In this document: piece after piece, positions 1-7,635 of the stretch
Layout: the number at the start of each line of letters is the position of its first letter
How positions within the stretch are numbered: position 1 is the first letter of the stretch
Assembly (NCBI GenBank): GCA_947624295.1
Contig: CANQJV010000009.1
Span: 1-60,763, forward strand
Direction: 5' to 3'
DNA: 60,763 nt
DNA from: an uncultured Ruminococcus sp.
Lineage (GTDB): Bacteria; Bacillota; Clostridia; Oscillospirales; Ruminococcaceae
The notes under the pieces: generated by a model
The model's input: the letters and a program-made list of their open reading frames with translations, nothing else
Database searches by the model: none
Told to the model about the DNA's origin: nothing
Position numbers and translations under genes: made by a program

Positions 1-5
1 GCCGA

Positions 6-24
6 CACGGAACATCTCCGTGCC
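6..24. terminator. Hairpin at the left edge
   Basis: CACGGA and TCCGTG pair around a 5-nt loop. It lies just beyond the stop of the minus-strand gene that ends at 39, so it may be that gene's terminator. A following T-run cannot be judged because the window ends here. Confidence 0.35.
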
Positions 25-38
25 GACTGTCTGTTCGG

Positions 39-593
39 TTATGCAAGGCAGATTTCTGCATAGTTCTTTCTGGTTTCTGCAAAGAGTTCTTCTGTTGTTT
101 CCCCTCTGTTGGCAATCGGGATTACCCAGTGAAAATCAGAAATATCTTTTGCCGTTACCCATAATTCCTGTTCAATCATCAGAATGTCCATTGTTTTCCA
201 TTCGTCATTTTTGTCATACATCACGAAAAGGGAAACAATACCGTACTTTGTCGGCATATCCAAAACTTGCTGATTGAATAAGTTAATCTTACGCATATCA
301 GGCATTTCGTCATCACCGATAAATGTCTGACGGAACAATTCAGCAACTTGTTCTGCTCTCTCACTCAGGGCAATGCAACTGTCAGTGAAATCACCGTCCT
401 GCAATTTCTCAACTGCATTCAGCAATTCTGTGACGAAGTTCTTTTCTTCCGGAGCAGTCTGTTCTGCTACTTCTGCAACAGCATTTTCAGCGACTTCTGC
501 TGTTTCATCTACTTCTACCACAACAACTGGCGGAAATGCCGGAATCGTCATTTCACGGACTTTCTGTTTTCTGTTTCTGCTTTTTCTACTCAT
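39..593 (-). CDS. Hypothetical protein with basic N-terminus
   Basis: A 184-residue soluble protein I do not recognise. The first 14 residues are strongly basic (MSRKSRNRKQKVRE). They are followed by a low-complexity Ala/Glu/Val stretch (about residues 20-50) and a predicted globular alpha/beta remainder. The start is fixed by AAGGAG nine bases upstream, and a perfect promoter lies further up (652-680). A hairpin (AGGGAA/TTCCCT, 627-642) sits in its mRNA leader. The SRNRK string recurs at the N-terminus of the TraX-like protein at 7636-8469, so both may belong to the same mobile element and may need a nucleic-acid-binding or localisation tail. No function is proposed. Confidence 0.75.
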   Translation of the reverse strand: MSRKSRNRKQKVREMTIPAFPPVVVVEVDETAEVAENAVAEVAEQTAPEEKNFVTELLNAVEKLQDGDFTDSCIALSERAEQVAELFRQTFIGDDEMPDMRKINLFNQQVLDMPTKYGIVSLFVMYDKNDEWKTMDILMIEQELWVTAKDISDFHWVIPIANRGETTEELFAETRKNYAEICLA

Positions 594-651
594 TGTTCAG
601 CACTCCTTAAAGTTAAGTTTATTTCGAGGGAATCACTTCCCTACAGTTATT

Positions 652-680
652 ATTATATCATATCCATTTCCATTTGTCAA
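652..680 (-). promoter_or_regulatory. Sigma-A promoter of the 39-593 gene
   Basis: On the minus strand TTGACA (680-675) and TATAAT (657-652) are separated by exactly 17 bases. This is a full consensus match. Confidence 0.85.
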
Positions 681-732
681 TAGTTTTTTGAAAATTTTTA
701 TCATTTTATTTTGTTATTAAAGCATAGCAAAA

Positions 733-754
733 ATCCCTGAACAGTATCAGGGAT
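733..754 (-). terminator. Terminator of the 774-971 gene
   Basis: ATCCCTGA pairs with TCAGGGAT over a 6-nt loop, followed on the minus strand by TTTTTG. Confidence 0.8.
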
Positions 755-773
755 TCAAACAAGGTCAATAGAA

Positions 774-971
774 TTACAGTGTTTCACCGATTTGAAAACT
801 TCTGTAAGCCTGAACCTTGTCTGTTGCCGTCTGGTCATCAAGTCCGAAGAGAACGGCGAGTTTATATTCAAGTTCATCATCTTCATATCCCTGTTCTTCC
901 AGAACCTGCAAGTAAACCAGTTCTTCTTCGGTCAATAAAGCTGTTCTTAAATTTTTTCTGACGATAACCAT
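774..971 (-). CDS. Small hypothetical protein
   Basis: A 65-residue acidic protein, not recognised. It begins with a short basic segment and continues as predicted helices rich in Glu, Leu and Asp. It has a good ribosome site (AGAGGTG before the ATG), its own perfect sigma-A promoter (1020-1048) and its own terminator (733-754), so it is a genuine single-gene unit. It lies between two other autonomous units of the mobile element and is transcribed divergently from the structured RNA at 1154. A small regulator or antitoxin-like role is possible, but nothing in the sequence shows it. Confidence 0.7.
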   Translation of the reverse strand: MVIVRKNLRTALLTEEELVYLQVLEEQGYEDDELEYKLAVLFGLDDQTATDKVQAYRSFQIGETL

Positions 972-1019
972 AAAATTTCACCTCTTTTTCCCAGTATTTC
1001 AGCATTTCTCCACAATATT

Positions 1020-1048
1020 ATTATAACATATTCTGTTTGGAATGTCAA
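1020..1048 (-). promoter_or_regulatory. Sigma-A promoter of the 774-971 gene
   Basis: TTGACA (1048-1043) and TATAAT (1025-1020) on the minus strand with a 17-bp spacer. Confidence 0.85.
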
Positions 1049-1118
1049 TACTTTTTTACATGAATATCGCTAAAAATAGACTTTTTCGGGAATTTTTCTG
1101 ATTTTTTTGAAAAAACTC

Positions 1119-1147
1119 TTGACAAATCTGAAAAAGTGTGCTATACT
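1119..1147 (+). promoter_or_regulatory. Sigma-A promoter of the structured RNA
   Basis: TTGACA at 1119-1124, 17 bases, TATACT at 1142-1147. It predicts a transcript starting near 1154, immediately before the run of hairpins. Confidence 0.85.
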
Positions 1148-1153
1148 ATATAA

Positions 1154-1363
1154 TAGAAGTTACGGTGAAAATCGTAATGGAAGCAGTACGATTCCCATAA
1201 TCTGCTTGGGCTACTGCACGGCGATGAAGCATACGTTCGGGCATTGACCGTATGTGGAGACGTTACCGATAGGTTGCATATGACCGGAATGCCTATATCG
1301 AGTAATCGGTTAGATGATATATGCAAAGAAGTGGTTCTGGTTTTTATTCAGAACCATTTTTTT
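1154..1363 (+). ncRNA. Structured RNA of unknown family (sRNA or riboswitch-like leader)
   Basis: About 210 nt between a consensus promoter and an intrinsic terminator, without a convincing reading frame. Visible helices are TTACG 1160-1164 with CGTAA 1173-1177; GCAGTA 1183-1188 with TACTGC 1212-1217, enclosing CCCA 1194-1197 with TGGG 1207-1210; CATACG 1230-1235 with CGTATG 1249-1254; ACCGAT 1265-1270 with ATCGGT 1305-1310, enclosing GCAT 1276-1279 with ATGC 1289-1292. GCATAT 1276-1281 could pair instead with ATATGC 1318-1323, which offers a possible switch. The terminator ends about 50 bases before the ATG of the 679-residue coiled-coil protein and I see no other promoter for that gene. The RNA may therefore be its attenuating leader. 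I do not match it to a known RNA family. Confidence 0.7.
1332..1363 (+). terminator. Intrinsic terminator of the structured RNA
   Basis: TGGTTCTG (1332-1339) pairs with CAGAACCA (1349-1356) over a 9-nt loop, followed by seven T. Confidence 0.9.
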
Positions 1364-1414
1364 ATCATTGCAATTGATTAAATATTTTACACTTCAAGAA
1401 AATTGGTGATTCTC

Positions 1415-3454
1415 ATGACAAACGAAGAATTTGATGCTCTAAGAAAACAGGAACGTGACTTTGTATCTGAAAATTATGATGATGTGAAAAATGAAATTGC
1501 AGAAGCACTACAACAATGTGCCGGAGCGTATAAAAAACTGGTTGATGAAAGAGTAAACTATGCAGTAGAATATTTTGATTCAAAGGATAAATTGATTCAG
1601 AACTTCACTTTTTCTTTTTCTACGGCAGAATTTGAACATTTAACAGGATTAGGAAAATTAGACTTGAAAAATTCAAGTGATAAATTGTATAAAAGAACAA
1701 ATGGAATTTATAAATCAGGAAAACTGAACTCTGCACAAAGTGTTGCTGAAGACATTGTAAAAGATAGGTATTTTTTCGATGATACAATAATTGAAATACC
1801 TGATGCCACTGCTCCGGTGGAAGAAAAAGAAAAATATGAAGACACAATGAAAGAATTGAAAGCACGGGAATTTTATTTGAAAACGGATATGCTGAGTAGA
1901 TTCTCAACACTGGAGCATTTCTATCAAACAATGGAGAACGTACAGCTTGATGACAGTTCAAATGTTCAATTGAGGTTGTACAATTGGTTGAGAAATACTG
2001 TAAAAGAAGATGCTCGTACTCACAGAACAAAAATTGAGGATATGCGTAAATACAGACCAAGAAGTTCAAAGATTGATGCTGATTTTCTTCTTGAATGCTA
2101 TGATTCTTCAAAAGAAAAACCTTATGTTGATTTCTTCGTCATAGAAGAAAAAAGTCATAAATTTTCAGATGTTTCTATTTTTCCATCTGAAACCACATAC
2201 TCCGATGATACACCAGAGCATAAAGCAGCACATAAAGATAATCTTTCCAGAAAGCTATCGGACAATCTGACTGTGCTTTCTGTCACCAAAAGCATGGAGC
2301 AGGACGGAAAGGTAATAACGGAAACGAAAAAAGCTGATAGCAAAGTGATTGATAAATCAAAACAGCTTGCAGAACAACAAAGAATTAAATTAGAAAAAGA
2401 AGAAAACGCTCCTCATGCAAAAGAAATAAAAAAAGCTGTTAGTATTGTCCGAAACTTAAAAAGTAACCGTGATAATACAAAAAGGCAAAAAGTAAAAGAA
2501 TATGAAAAGCAATTAAATCGTCTGCAAGAAGAAACCGATTACACATTAAAGGAAGTTAAAGGAATTTTAGAAAATTCACTTAATGTAGGAAAAAATAAAG
2601 AATCAACAACTCAGATTAAAAAAGAACTAAAACTGATTGGAGATATTCTGAACATTCGGGAACTTGTCGGAAATCTATCTGAAATCAAAGAAAATAGTAC
2701 AGAAGAAAACGTATTTGAACAAATTGACAAGTACAATGACGTGATGGAAAGAATTATTAAACTGTCTGAAGGAAATCCTGTTCTCCGTCAAGCTGTATTG
2801 CAAGCAATCGAACAGCAGAATATGACACATATTAACAAAGAAGTAGAAAGTATGTTTTTGGAAAATGAGCATGAACATAAATTTTTAAGCAAATTAAAAT
2901 CTGGTACAGGAGAATCAACAATATTCGCTGCAACATTCAGCAATCCTGAACAGCATAGTATGGAAATCAATCCGTATACCGGAGCAGGAGCGATAGCTTT
3001 ACAGAATACAGGGAATAATCCGTTTTCACAGCTGATAGAAAAAATCAGGGAAGGTGTGCAGAAACTGAAAGATTTTGTTGTTGAAAAAGTGGAACAAATA
3101 AAAGAGAAAATGAAAGAAAATACAGAAAAGAAACTTAACCGGATACTCAGTGAACAAGAGCCGGAAGACTGTTCAGAGGAGATAGAAATTGAAACTCCGG
3201 AAGAACAGATTCAGGAAACTCAATTGCCGGAGCTTGCTGTCCGAGTGGATAACATCATCAATATCAGTGCTACAGAATTGCATTGCCACTCTATGGAACA
3301 GTATCGTTTCGAGGGAGAATGCACACAATCGGAATATGCAGACAAGCTGAACGGGATTATTTTCTTGAATGAAAAACCGGAGAAACCTGTTCAGGAACAG
3401 AAAGAAGAAATTCAGGAAAGTCAAAAGAGGAATAATTATGATTATGATAGATAA
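1415..3454 (+). CDS. Large coiled-coil protein of the mobile element
   Basis: A soluble, highly charged protein of 679 residues that I do not recognise. The Lys/Glu-rich middle (about residues 300-470) is predicted coiled coil, and another helical, Lys/Glu-rich segment lies near residues 540-590. No signal peptide, transmembrane segment or enzyme motif is visible. The ATG at 1415 is preferred because GGTGAT lies a short distance upstream; an in-frame TTG at 1403 is the alternative. It has no evident promoter of its own and follows the structured RNA, so readthrough of the terminator at 1332-1363 may control it. It ends at a bidirectional terminator shared with the convergent operon. A structural or partner-binding role in the element is a guess. 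Confidence 0.75.
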   Translation: MTNEEFDALRKQERDFVSENYDDVKNEIAEALQQCAGAYKKLVDERVNYAVEYFDSKDKLIQNFTFSFSTAEFEHLTGLGKLDLKNSSDKLYKRTNGIYKSGKLNSAQSVAEDIVKDRYFFDDTIIEIPDATAPVEEKEKYEDTMKELKAREFYLKTDMLSRFSTLEHFYQTMENVQLDDSSNVQLRLYNWLRNTVKEDARTHRTKIEDMRKYRPRSSKIDADFLLECYDSSKEKPYVDFFVIEEKSHKFSDVSIFPSETTYSDDTPEHKAAHKDNLSRKLSDNLTVLSVTKSMEQDGKVITETKKADSKVIDKSKQLAEQQRIKLEKEENAPHAKEIKKAVSIVRNLKSNRDNTKRQKVKEYEKQLNRLQEETDYTLKEVKGILENSLNVGKNKESTTQIKKELKLIGDILNIRELVGNLSEIKENSTEENVFEQIDKYNDVMERIIKLSEGNPVLRQAVLQAIEQQNMTHINKEVESMFLENEHEHKFLSKLKSGTGESTIFAATFSNPEQHSMEINPYTGAGAIALQNTGNNPFSQLIEKIREGVQKLKDFVVEKVEQIKEKMKENTEKKLNRILSEQEPEDCSEEIEIETPEEQIQETQLPELAVRVDNIINISATELHCHSMEQYRFEGECTQSEYADKLNGIIFLNEKPEKPVQEQKEEIQESQKRNNYDYDR

Positions 3455-3460
3455 ATAAGA

Positions 3461-3491
3461 AAGCACTCATGCAGAATCAAGCAGAGTGCTT
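3461..3491. terminator. Bidirectional terminator between convergent genes
   Basis: AAGCACTC (3461-3468) pairs with GAGTGCTT (3484-3491), with A-rich and T-rich flanks. It separates the gene ending at 3454 from the minus-strand operon ending at 3498. Confidence 0.8.
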
Positions 3492-3497
3492 TTATTT

Positions 3498-4475
3498 TTA
3501 TTGTGTGATTTCGTTTTCGCTTTTTGGTTCTTCGGCATTCACTTGCGGTAATGTCGGACTGCTGACTGCTTTTTTCAGTGCGCTTCCGAGTATCAGCTGA
3601 ATCAGCAGTATAACAAGCAGACTTCCGCCTACGGAAATGGAAACGGCATAAATCATATACGTTTGCATTACGGGTCTGGAAACATCTAAGTTTTCCGCAT
3701 TCTCTTTCAGCTCTGCAATACTTGTTTTCATGTTGTTCAAATCCGTCTTCATTTGGTTCAGTTCGTCCTGTTGCTCCTGTTCTTCATTTTTTAAGGATTC
3801 CAGTGTTTTTTTCAGTGTGTCGATGGCTTTAGACATATATTCCAATTCATCATATTCTGTAATGTATTCATCTTCCTTATCAAGCTGTTTCTGCAATTCA
3901 AGCAACGTTTTCTTTTTCAAATCTTCATCTTCAATCTGACCTGCTTTTTGAATATCCGTATCAATTTCTGCCATATCCACAATCAGGGATTCTCTCATTG
4001 CTTCACCTTTGCATGATTCTTTCAGACCGTCAAATTCTGCCTGCAAGCTGTCCAGTTCGCCTTGAAGTACTGACACTCTTCCATCGTCCTTATTCTGTTT
4101 TGCTTCTTCCAAAGCAGCTGTTGTTGTGTCAATATCATCACGCAGAGATTTTTTCCGCATAATGATAACATTCTTTTCAAGTGTTTCCATTCTGCTTTCT
4201 TTTTCATTTTGCTTTCCTTTAATTTCTTCGTCCTTTTTGGAAATCTCTTCAAGTTTTTTCTTGTGTTCCTCTTCAGCCTTTTTGCGGTCTTCAGTGAGTT
4301 GCTGCATATCTTCTTCTGTCTGCACTCTCTGATTCTCTGCATTCAGAATAGCGTTATCAATCTCTGTATTTTTCGATGTCACCATGAAATATGTCACGCC
4401 TGCTGTAATCAGCGGAATGATAAGCAACAACAACCACACCAACTTTCTGGCTTTTCTGATTTTCTCCTGCTTCAT
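3498..4475 (-). CDS. Membrane-anchored coiled-coil protein with two TM segments
   Basis: A 325-residue protein with a basic N-terminal tail, a transmembrane helix at about residues 13-32, a long Glu/Lys/Gln-rich coiled coil (about 40-265) and a second transmembrane helix near residues 270-295, then a short tail. Both ends would sit in the membrane with the coiled coil between them. The start overlaps the stop of the RusA gene by ATGA, so the two are translationally coupled. It is the last gene of the 8469-to-3498 operon. It might be a cell-envelope or conjugation accessory protein, but no family is recognised. Confidence 0.75.
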   Translation of the reverse strand: MKQEKIRKARKLVWLLLLIIPLITAGVTYFMVTSKNTEIDNAILNAENQRVQTEEDMQQLTEDRKKAEEEHKKKLEEISKKDEEIKGKQNEKESRMETLEKNVIIMRKKSLRDDIDTTTAALEEAKQNKDDGRVSVLQGELDSLQAEFDGLKESCKGEAMRESLIVDMAEIDTDIQKAGQIEDEDLKKKTLLELQKQLDKEDEYITEYDELEYMSKAIDTLKKTLESLKNEEQEQQDELNQMKTDLNNMKTSIAELKENAENLDVSRPVMQTYMIYAVSISVGGSLLVILLIQLILGSALKKAVSSPTLPQVNAEEPKSENEITQ

Positions 4476-4927
4476 TGCACCAAATCCTTTCCGGAAATCT
4501 CTTCCAGTGTCACTTCAACTCTCGGCTTGTCACTGTAAAATTTCTGCATGTAATTTTCCACAATCTGCTTATCGTCCTGATAAGCGATACCGTTGAGTGC
4601 ATCACAAATAATTTTCTCAACATTATCAAAATCCGGTTTGACAAGCGGTCTGATTTTTCCGTCAAGCATATCCGCTCGTAACGCTTTTGCAGTATTTTTC
4701 GGAATTTTGTAATACGCTCTGATATGAATACGCAGAGGAATATCTTTTTGAAAATAGACTGTCCGGAAATGTTCGTCCTTTGCTTTCAGACGATAAATCG
4801 TCCGGACAAGTTCTTCATAATCCGCTGTTTTTTCAGGCGTATACGCTTTGACAAACTGTCCTTGCCGTGCAAATTTTGGTCTGCCTTTTCCGACTGGCTG
4901 ACCCTCAATCACGATTTCAGCTTTCAT
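4472..4927 (-). CDS. rusA: RusA-family crossover junction endodeoxyribonuclease
   Basis: A 151-residue protein with the RusA fold signature: an N-terminal Gly/Lys-rich strand (GQPVGKGRPKFA) and the acidic motif KPDFDNVEKIICDALNG followed by YQDDKQI. These carry the aspartates that bind metal for Holliday-junction cutting in this family. Longer frames exist, but MKAEIVIEG is the natural start: its ATG (4927-4925) overlaps the end of the preceding lipoprotein gene by 11 bases and has GGTGAAG before it. RusA proteins are typical of prophages and integrative elements, where they resolve branched DNA during replication or recombination. This agrees with the adjacent recombinase genes. Confidence 0.85.
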   Translation of the reverse strand: MKAEIVIEGQPVGKGRPKFARQGQFVKAYTPEKTADYEELVRTIYRLKAKDEHFRTVYFQKDIPLRIHIRAYYKIPKNTAKALRADMLDGKIRPLVKPDFDNVEKIICDALNGIAYQDDKQIVENYMQKFYSDKPRVEVTLEEISGKDLVQ

Positions 4928-5861
4928 TGGCTTCACCGTCTGCTTCTGCCGGAACTTCTCCCTCTGCACTCTCTGCATTTTCTTCCGGTGCAGGTTCAGG
5001 ATTTTCCGGAACAGTTTCATCTATTCCCGATTCACTGAGATACTGTCCGAATACTGCATCAACATTTTCCAGAACGATTTCGTACTTCCATTCGCCCTCA
5101 TCTTCATCATCATTTTTATTTCGGATATGAACAGCATAGCCTACATATTCCTTTTCGATTTTTGCAGTTGTTTCATATTCTTCAAGTTCTTCATCAGTGA
5201 CAAGCGTGTACGGAATTTCGTATATTTTGTCGATTTCATAATTGTCTTTTGGTTCACTAATCATCACAGCGGATTTCTGAATATAGTCAAGTTCTCTGTC
5301 GCCCTGAAAGAAAGACCAGATGGCATTTTCCTGACCTTTGCTGATATATTCAATTTTATCAAAATCCACTTCAACAGCTACATTAGTGGGTATCTGAAAT
5401 GTCAAATCAGACAACCAGTCCAATGACCGAAGTTTCTTTGTTCCCTCATCATAAATTCTTTCGTTCGGTGCTTCTTTCAGTGTGTAATCAACAATCTTTT
5501 GTTTGTTATGTTCATCATACACCGGAACAGGCAGACGTTCTTTCAGGCTTGCTACAAATTCTGTTTTCTCTGCCTGATTCAATGCTTTACCATACATCAT
5601 GGCATACAGTACGTCTACATCGGTACTTGCCACAAACGATTCAACATCATTGGCATAGAAAGAAACGATACCTCTTTTCAATGCATTTTCTGCTTCTTCA
5701 ATTTCTTCTTCATTTCCGGTTTTTGTTCCGCCGAGGTCTTCATTCTTTGTGACAATTGCAGGCTTTGTTTCTACTGGAACTTCCTCTTCCGATTCTTTAC
5801 TGCACCCTGTCAAACAAAGTGTAGCAATCATGAGTAATGTCAATTGTTTTCTGTATTTCAA
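4917..5861 (-). CDS. Lipoprotein of the mobile element
   Basis: A 314-residue predicted lipoprotein. A short basic N-terminus and hydrophobic segment lead to the lipobox LTGC (Cys about residue 20), then an acidic Ser/Glu-rich linker, a globular domain of mixed strands and helices, and a Glu/Ala/Pro-rich tail. The start codon is TTG, with GAGAG a few bases upstream. Its fold resembles that of the lipoprotein at 6184-7008 in layout (acidic linker, 'YEIDKIYEIPYTL' against 'YQMDKAYKVNFTI', C-terminal 'WKYE'), so the two may be distant paralogues. Substrate and partner are unknown. Such lipoproteins occur in conjugative elements of Firmicutes, but I cannot assign a role. Confidence 0.75.
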   Translation of the reverse strand: MKYRKQLTLLMIATLCLTGCSKESEEEVPVETKPAIVTKNEDLGGTKTGNEEEIEEAENALKRGIVSFYANDVESFVASTDVDVLYAMMYGKALNQAEKTEFVASLKERLPVPVYDEHNKQKIVDYTLKEAPNERIYDEGTKKLRSLDWLSDLTFQIPTNVAVEVDFDKIEYISKGQENAIWSFFQGDRELDYIQKSAVMISEPKDNYEIDKIYEIPYTLVTDEELEEYETTAKIEKEYVGYAVHIRNKNDDEDEGEWKYEIVLENVDAVFGQYLSESGIDETVPENPEPAPEENAESAEGEVPAEADGEANES

Positions 5862-5895
5862 TGTTTACTCTCTTCCTTTCTTCAAAAAAGAACAG

Positions 5896-5939
5896 CTGCA
5901 TTTCCAACCCACTTTTTTGATGCGCAAACAGAAATGCAG
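5896..5939 (-). terminator. Hairpin terminator after the 5950-6165 gene
   Basis: CTGCATTTC (5896-5904) pairs with GAAATGCAG (5931-5939) over a long loop. On the minus strand it is followed by CTGTTCTTTTTT. It may lower expression of the downstream lipoprotein, rusA and coiled-coil genes. Confidence 0.6.
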
Positions 5940-5949
5940 TCTGCTTTTA

Positions 5950-6165
5950 TCATTTTCCGGAAAACATACAGCGTTTCCGGCTCTTGATATAACAGTCAAA
6001 ATATGAAGCATAAATCACAACAAGATTGCTGAGTTCCGGTTCACATTTTTTCCTGCTGTAAGCGTTGATTGTTTTCACGAGATGATAAAATTCCGTGATA
6101 TTTTTCTTGTCAATCAGCTCAATCACTTTGGCTATCATCTCTGCTGTTGTACGGTCATTCTTCAT
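5950..6165 (-). CDS. Small hypothetical protein
   Basis: A 71-residue, basic, mostly helical protein without signal peptide or known motif. GGAG lies nine bases before the ATG and the gene follows the lipoprotein gene by 18 bases, so it belongs to the same operon. Its two cysteines and Lys/Arg-rich C-terminus (KSRKRCMFSGK) do not form a recognised metal site. A hairpin terminator follows it. Confidence 0.65.
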   Translation of the reverse strand: MKNDRTTAEMIAKVIELIDKKNITEFYHLVKTINAYSRKKCEPELSNLVVIYASYFDCYIKSRKRCMFSGK

Positions 6166-6183
6166 TGAACGTTTCTCCTTTTT

Positions 6184-7008
6184 TCAGTAAAGAGGTTCAT
6201 TTAATTTTTCATTTTCAGAAATATTCTCTAACGGATTTTCTTCATTGTTGTAATAAGCATCGTACATTGTGTTGAAAATACTTTCGTACTTCCATTCACT
6301 GTTTACTCTTGCAATGTACAGTGTTCCTGTATCATGATAAGCGGAATTGCTTTCGTCCGTTATGGTGAAATTCACTTTGTAGGCTTTGTCCATCTGATAG
6401 CAGTCTGATATATCATAATCATAGCCCCAATAAATATCCTGCATAAGTTCTGAATCACTTTTCAGGACTTCCCAGAACACATCATCTTCTCCGGCAACCT
6501 GTACATCGTCCGGAGTGAAAACAAACGTCTGTGGGAAAACCGGAATTTCTGTCACTTCTTCCGCAAGAGCCTGTGCAAGACTTTCCGTGTCAGGATTTTC
6601 ACCGAACGCTCCGTAGTACGCCATATTTACATCGGCATATTCTGCAAACGTTTCAGCAACTTTCTGCACATCATCTGACTGCATACTTTCCAGACAAATC
6701 AATGCAATTTTCTTTGCGGTATCAGCTTCTTCCTGAACAAATTCACTGTCGATTTCCGAAAACAGTTCACCATAATCCACTGCTTCTCTTTCTGTAGACA
6801 TTGTTCTTTCTTCCGCTGAAATTGTTTCTCCTGAAACGTCATGTTGATTTGTTTCTTTCTCTGATGTTTCACTTTCAGTCACAGAAACTTCTTTCACTTC
6901 GATTTCTGTTTCCGGAACATTTTCTTCTGCTGTTTCATCAGAATGAGAGCAAGCAGTCAGACTTGTTATCATGCTGAAAATACAGACAAGAGCCAAAATT
7001 TTTTTCAT
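6184..7008 (-). CDS. Lipoprotein of the mobile element
   Basis: A 274-residue predicted lipoprotein with a short signal sequence ending in SLTAC, an acidic Glu/Ser/Thr linker (about residues 25-85) and a globular domain ending in a hydrophilic tail. An upstream ATG at 7026 overlaps the preceding stop as ATGA. I prefer the ATG at 7008 because AAGGAG stands at the right distance before it and because MKKILALV is a normal lipoprotein start. Similarity of layout to the lipoprotein at 4917-5861 suggests the element carries two related surface proteins. Function unknown. Confidence 0.75.
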   Translation of the reverse strand: MKKILALVCIFSMITSLTACSHSDETAEENVPETEIEVKEVSVTESETSEKETNQHDVSGETISAEERTMSTEREAVDYGELFSEIDSEFVQEEADTAKKIALICLESMQSDDVQKVAETFAEYADVNMAYYGAFGENPDTESLAQALAEEVTEIPVFPQTFVFTPDDVQVAGEDDVFWEVLKSDSELMQDIYWGYDYDISDCYQMDKAYKVNFTITDESNSAYHDTGTLYIARVNSEWKYESIFNTMYDAYYNNEENPLENISENEKLNEPLY

Positions 7009-7022
7009 GAGAAAACTCCTTT

Positions 7023-7403
7023 TCATGATGTTTCTTCCATAATCACCAGTTCTTCCGGAACGCTTTCTACAATCCCGTCTTCCGTCACAACTTTCAGGTA
7101 TGTTTTTCCAAAGCGAATCAACTTATCCAACACGACTGCCCTCTTTGTATGTTGTGAAATATAAGTCCGTTTTTCGCTTTCGGTAATCTCCCTGCCGTGT
7201 GTCAGACAGTTAATGATTTCCATTTCAGAGGGAACGACTTTGCATTCGCCTTTGCTTTTCAGGAAGTGCATGAGGTTGTCGTCCTCACTGTTCAGATACG
7301 CAATGAAATTCACATATTCTCTGACCGTACTGCTGTTCAATTTCTGCACGGCATTCCAGAAATTTTCTGCATCAAGTGTTTTTAATTTTTCCAGATTGTT
7401 CAA
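7023..7403 (-). CDS. Hypothetical protein
   Basis: A 126-residue soluble protein with a helical first half and a second half containing short strands (VTEDGIVESVPEELVIMEE). No known motif is visible. It overlaps the HTH gene upstream by 32 bases and ends in a TCATGA junction with the next lipoprotein frame, so it is firmly inside the operon. Co-expression with the excisionase-like protein may hint at a regulatory or maintenance role in the element, but this is only context. Confidence 0.65.
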   Translation of the reverse strand: MNNLEKLKTLDAENFWNAVQKLNSSTVREYVNFIAYLNSEDDNLMHFLKSKGECKVVPSEMEIINCLTHGREITESEKRTYISQHTKRAVVLDKLIRFGKTYLKVVTEDGIVESVPEELVIMEETS

Positions 7404-7623
7404 TCGCTGTCACTCCTTTCTCTGTACTTGCTGTACTGTCTTTTTGAACCTGCCACTTTTCAAATTCCGCTTTCGGCACGAGTATTTTTCTCCCCAGTCT
7501 GATATGCGGAAGTTCACTCCTGATGAGTTCATATGCTTTGGACGTTCCACAGCCAATCAACCGTTCAATATCTTTTCGGGAATAGTATTGCCGTTCAAGC
7601 TGAATATCATTTTTTTCACTCAC
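7372..7623 (-). CDS. Excisionase-family HTH DNA-binding protein
   Basis: An 83-residue protein with a winged/MerR-like helix-turn-helix of the excisionase type: YYSRKDIERLIGCGTSKAY, then a recognition segment and the wing region HIRLGRKILVPKAEFEKW. This arrangement is typical of Xis proteins and of small HTH_17 regulators that sit beside integrases. The start is a GTG at 7623 behind a GGTGGTGA site. It lies 1 kb from the recombinase genes, so it may direct excision, or act as a repressor of the element. Confidence 0.7.
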   Translation of the reverse strand: MSEKNDIQLERQYYSRKDIERLIGCGTSKAYELIRSELPHIRLGRKILVPKAEFEKWQVQKDSTASTEKGVTAIEQSGKIKNT

Positions 7624-7635
7624 TTCATCACCACC

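Noticed and set aside
1141..1326. Minus-strand open frame over the structured RNA
   Set aside because: It has no ribosome site and lies exactly over the helices, promoter and terminator of the RNA.
1154..1363. oriT or single-strand origin made of hairpins
   Set aside because: The exact placement between a consensus promoter and an intrinsic terminator fits a transcript better, and no relaxase or nick motif is seen nearby.
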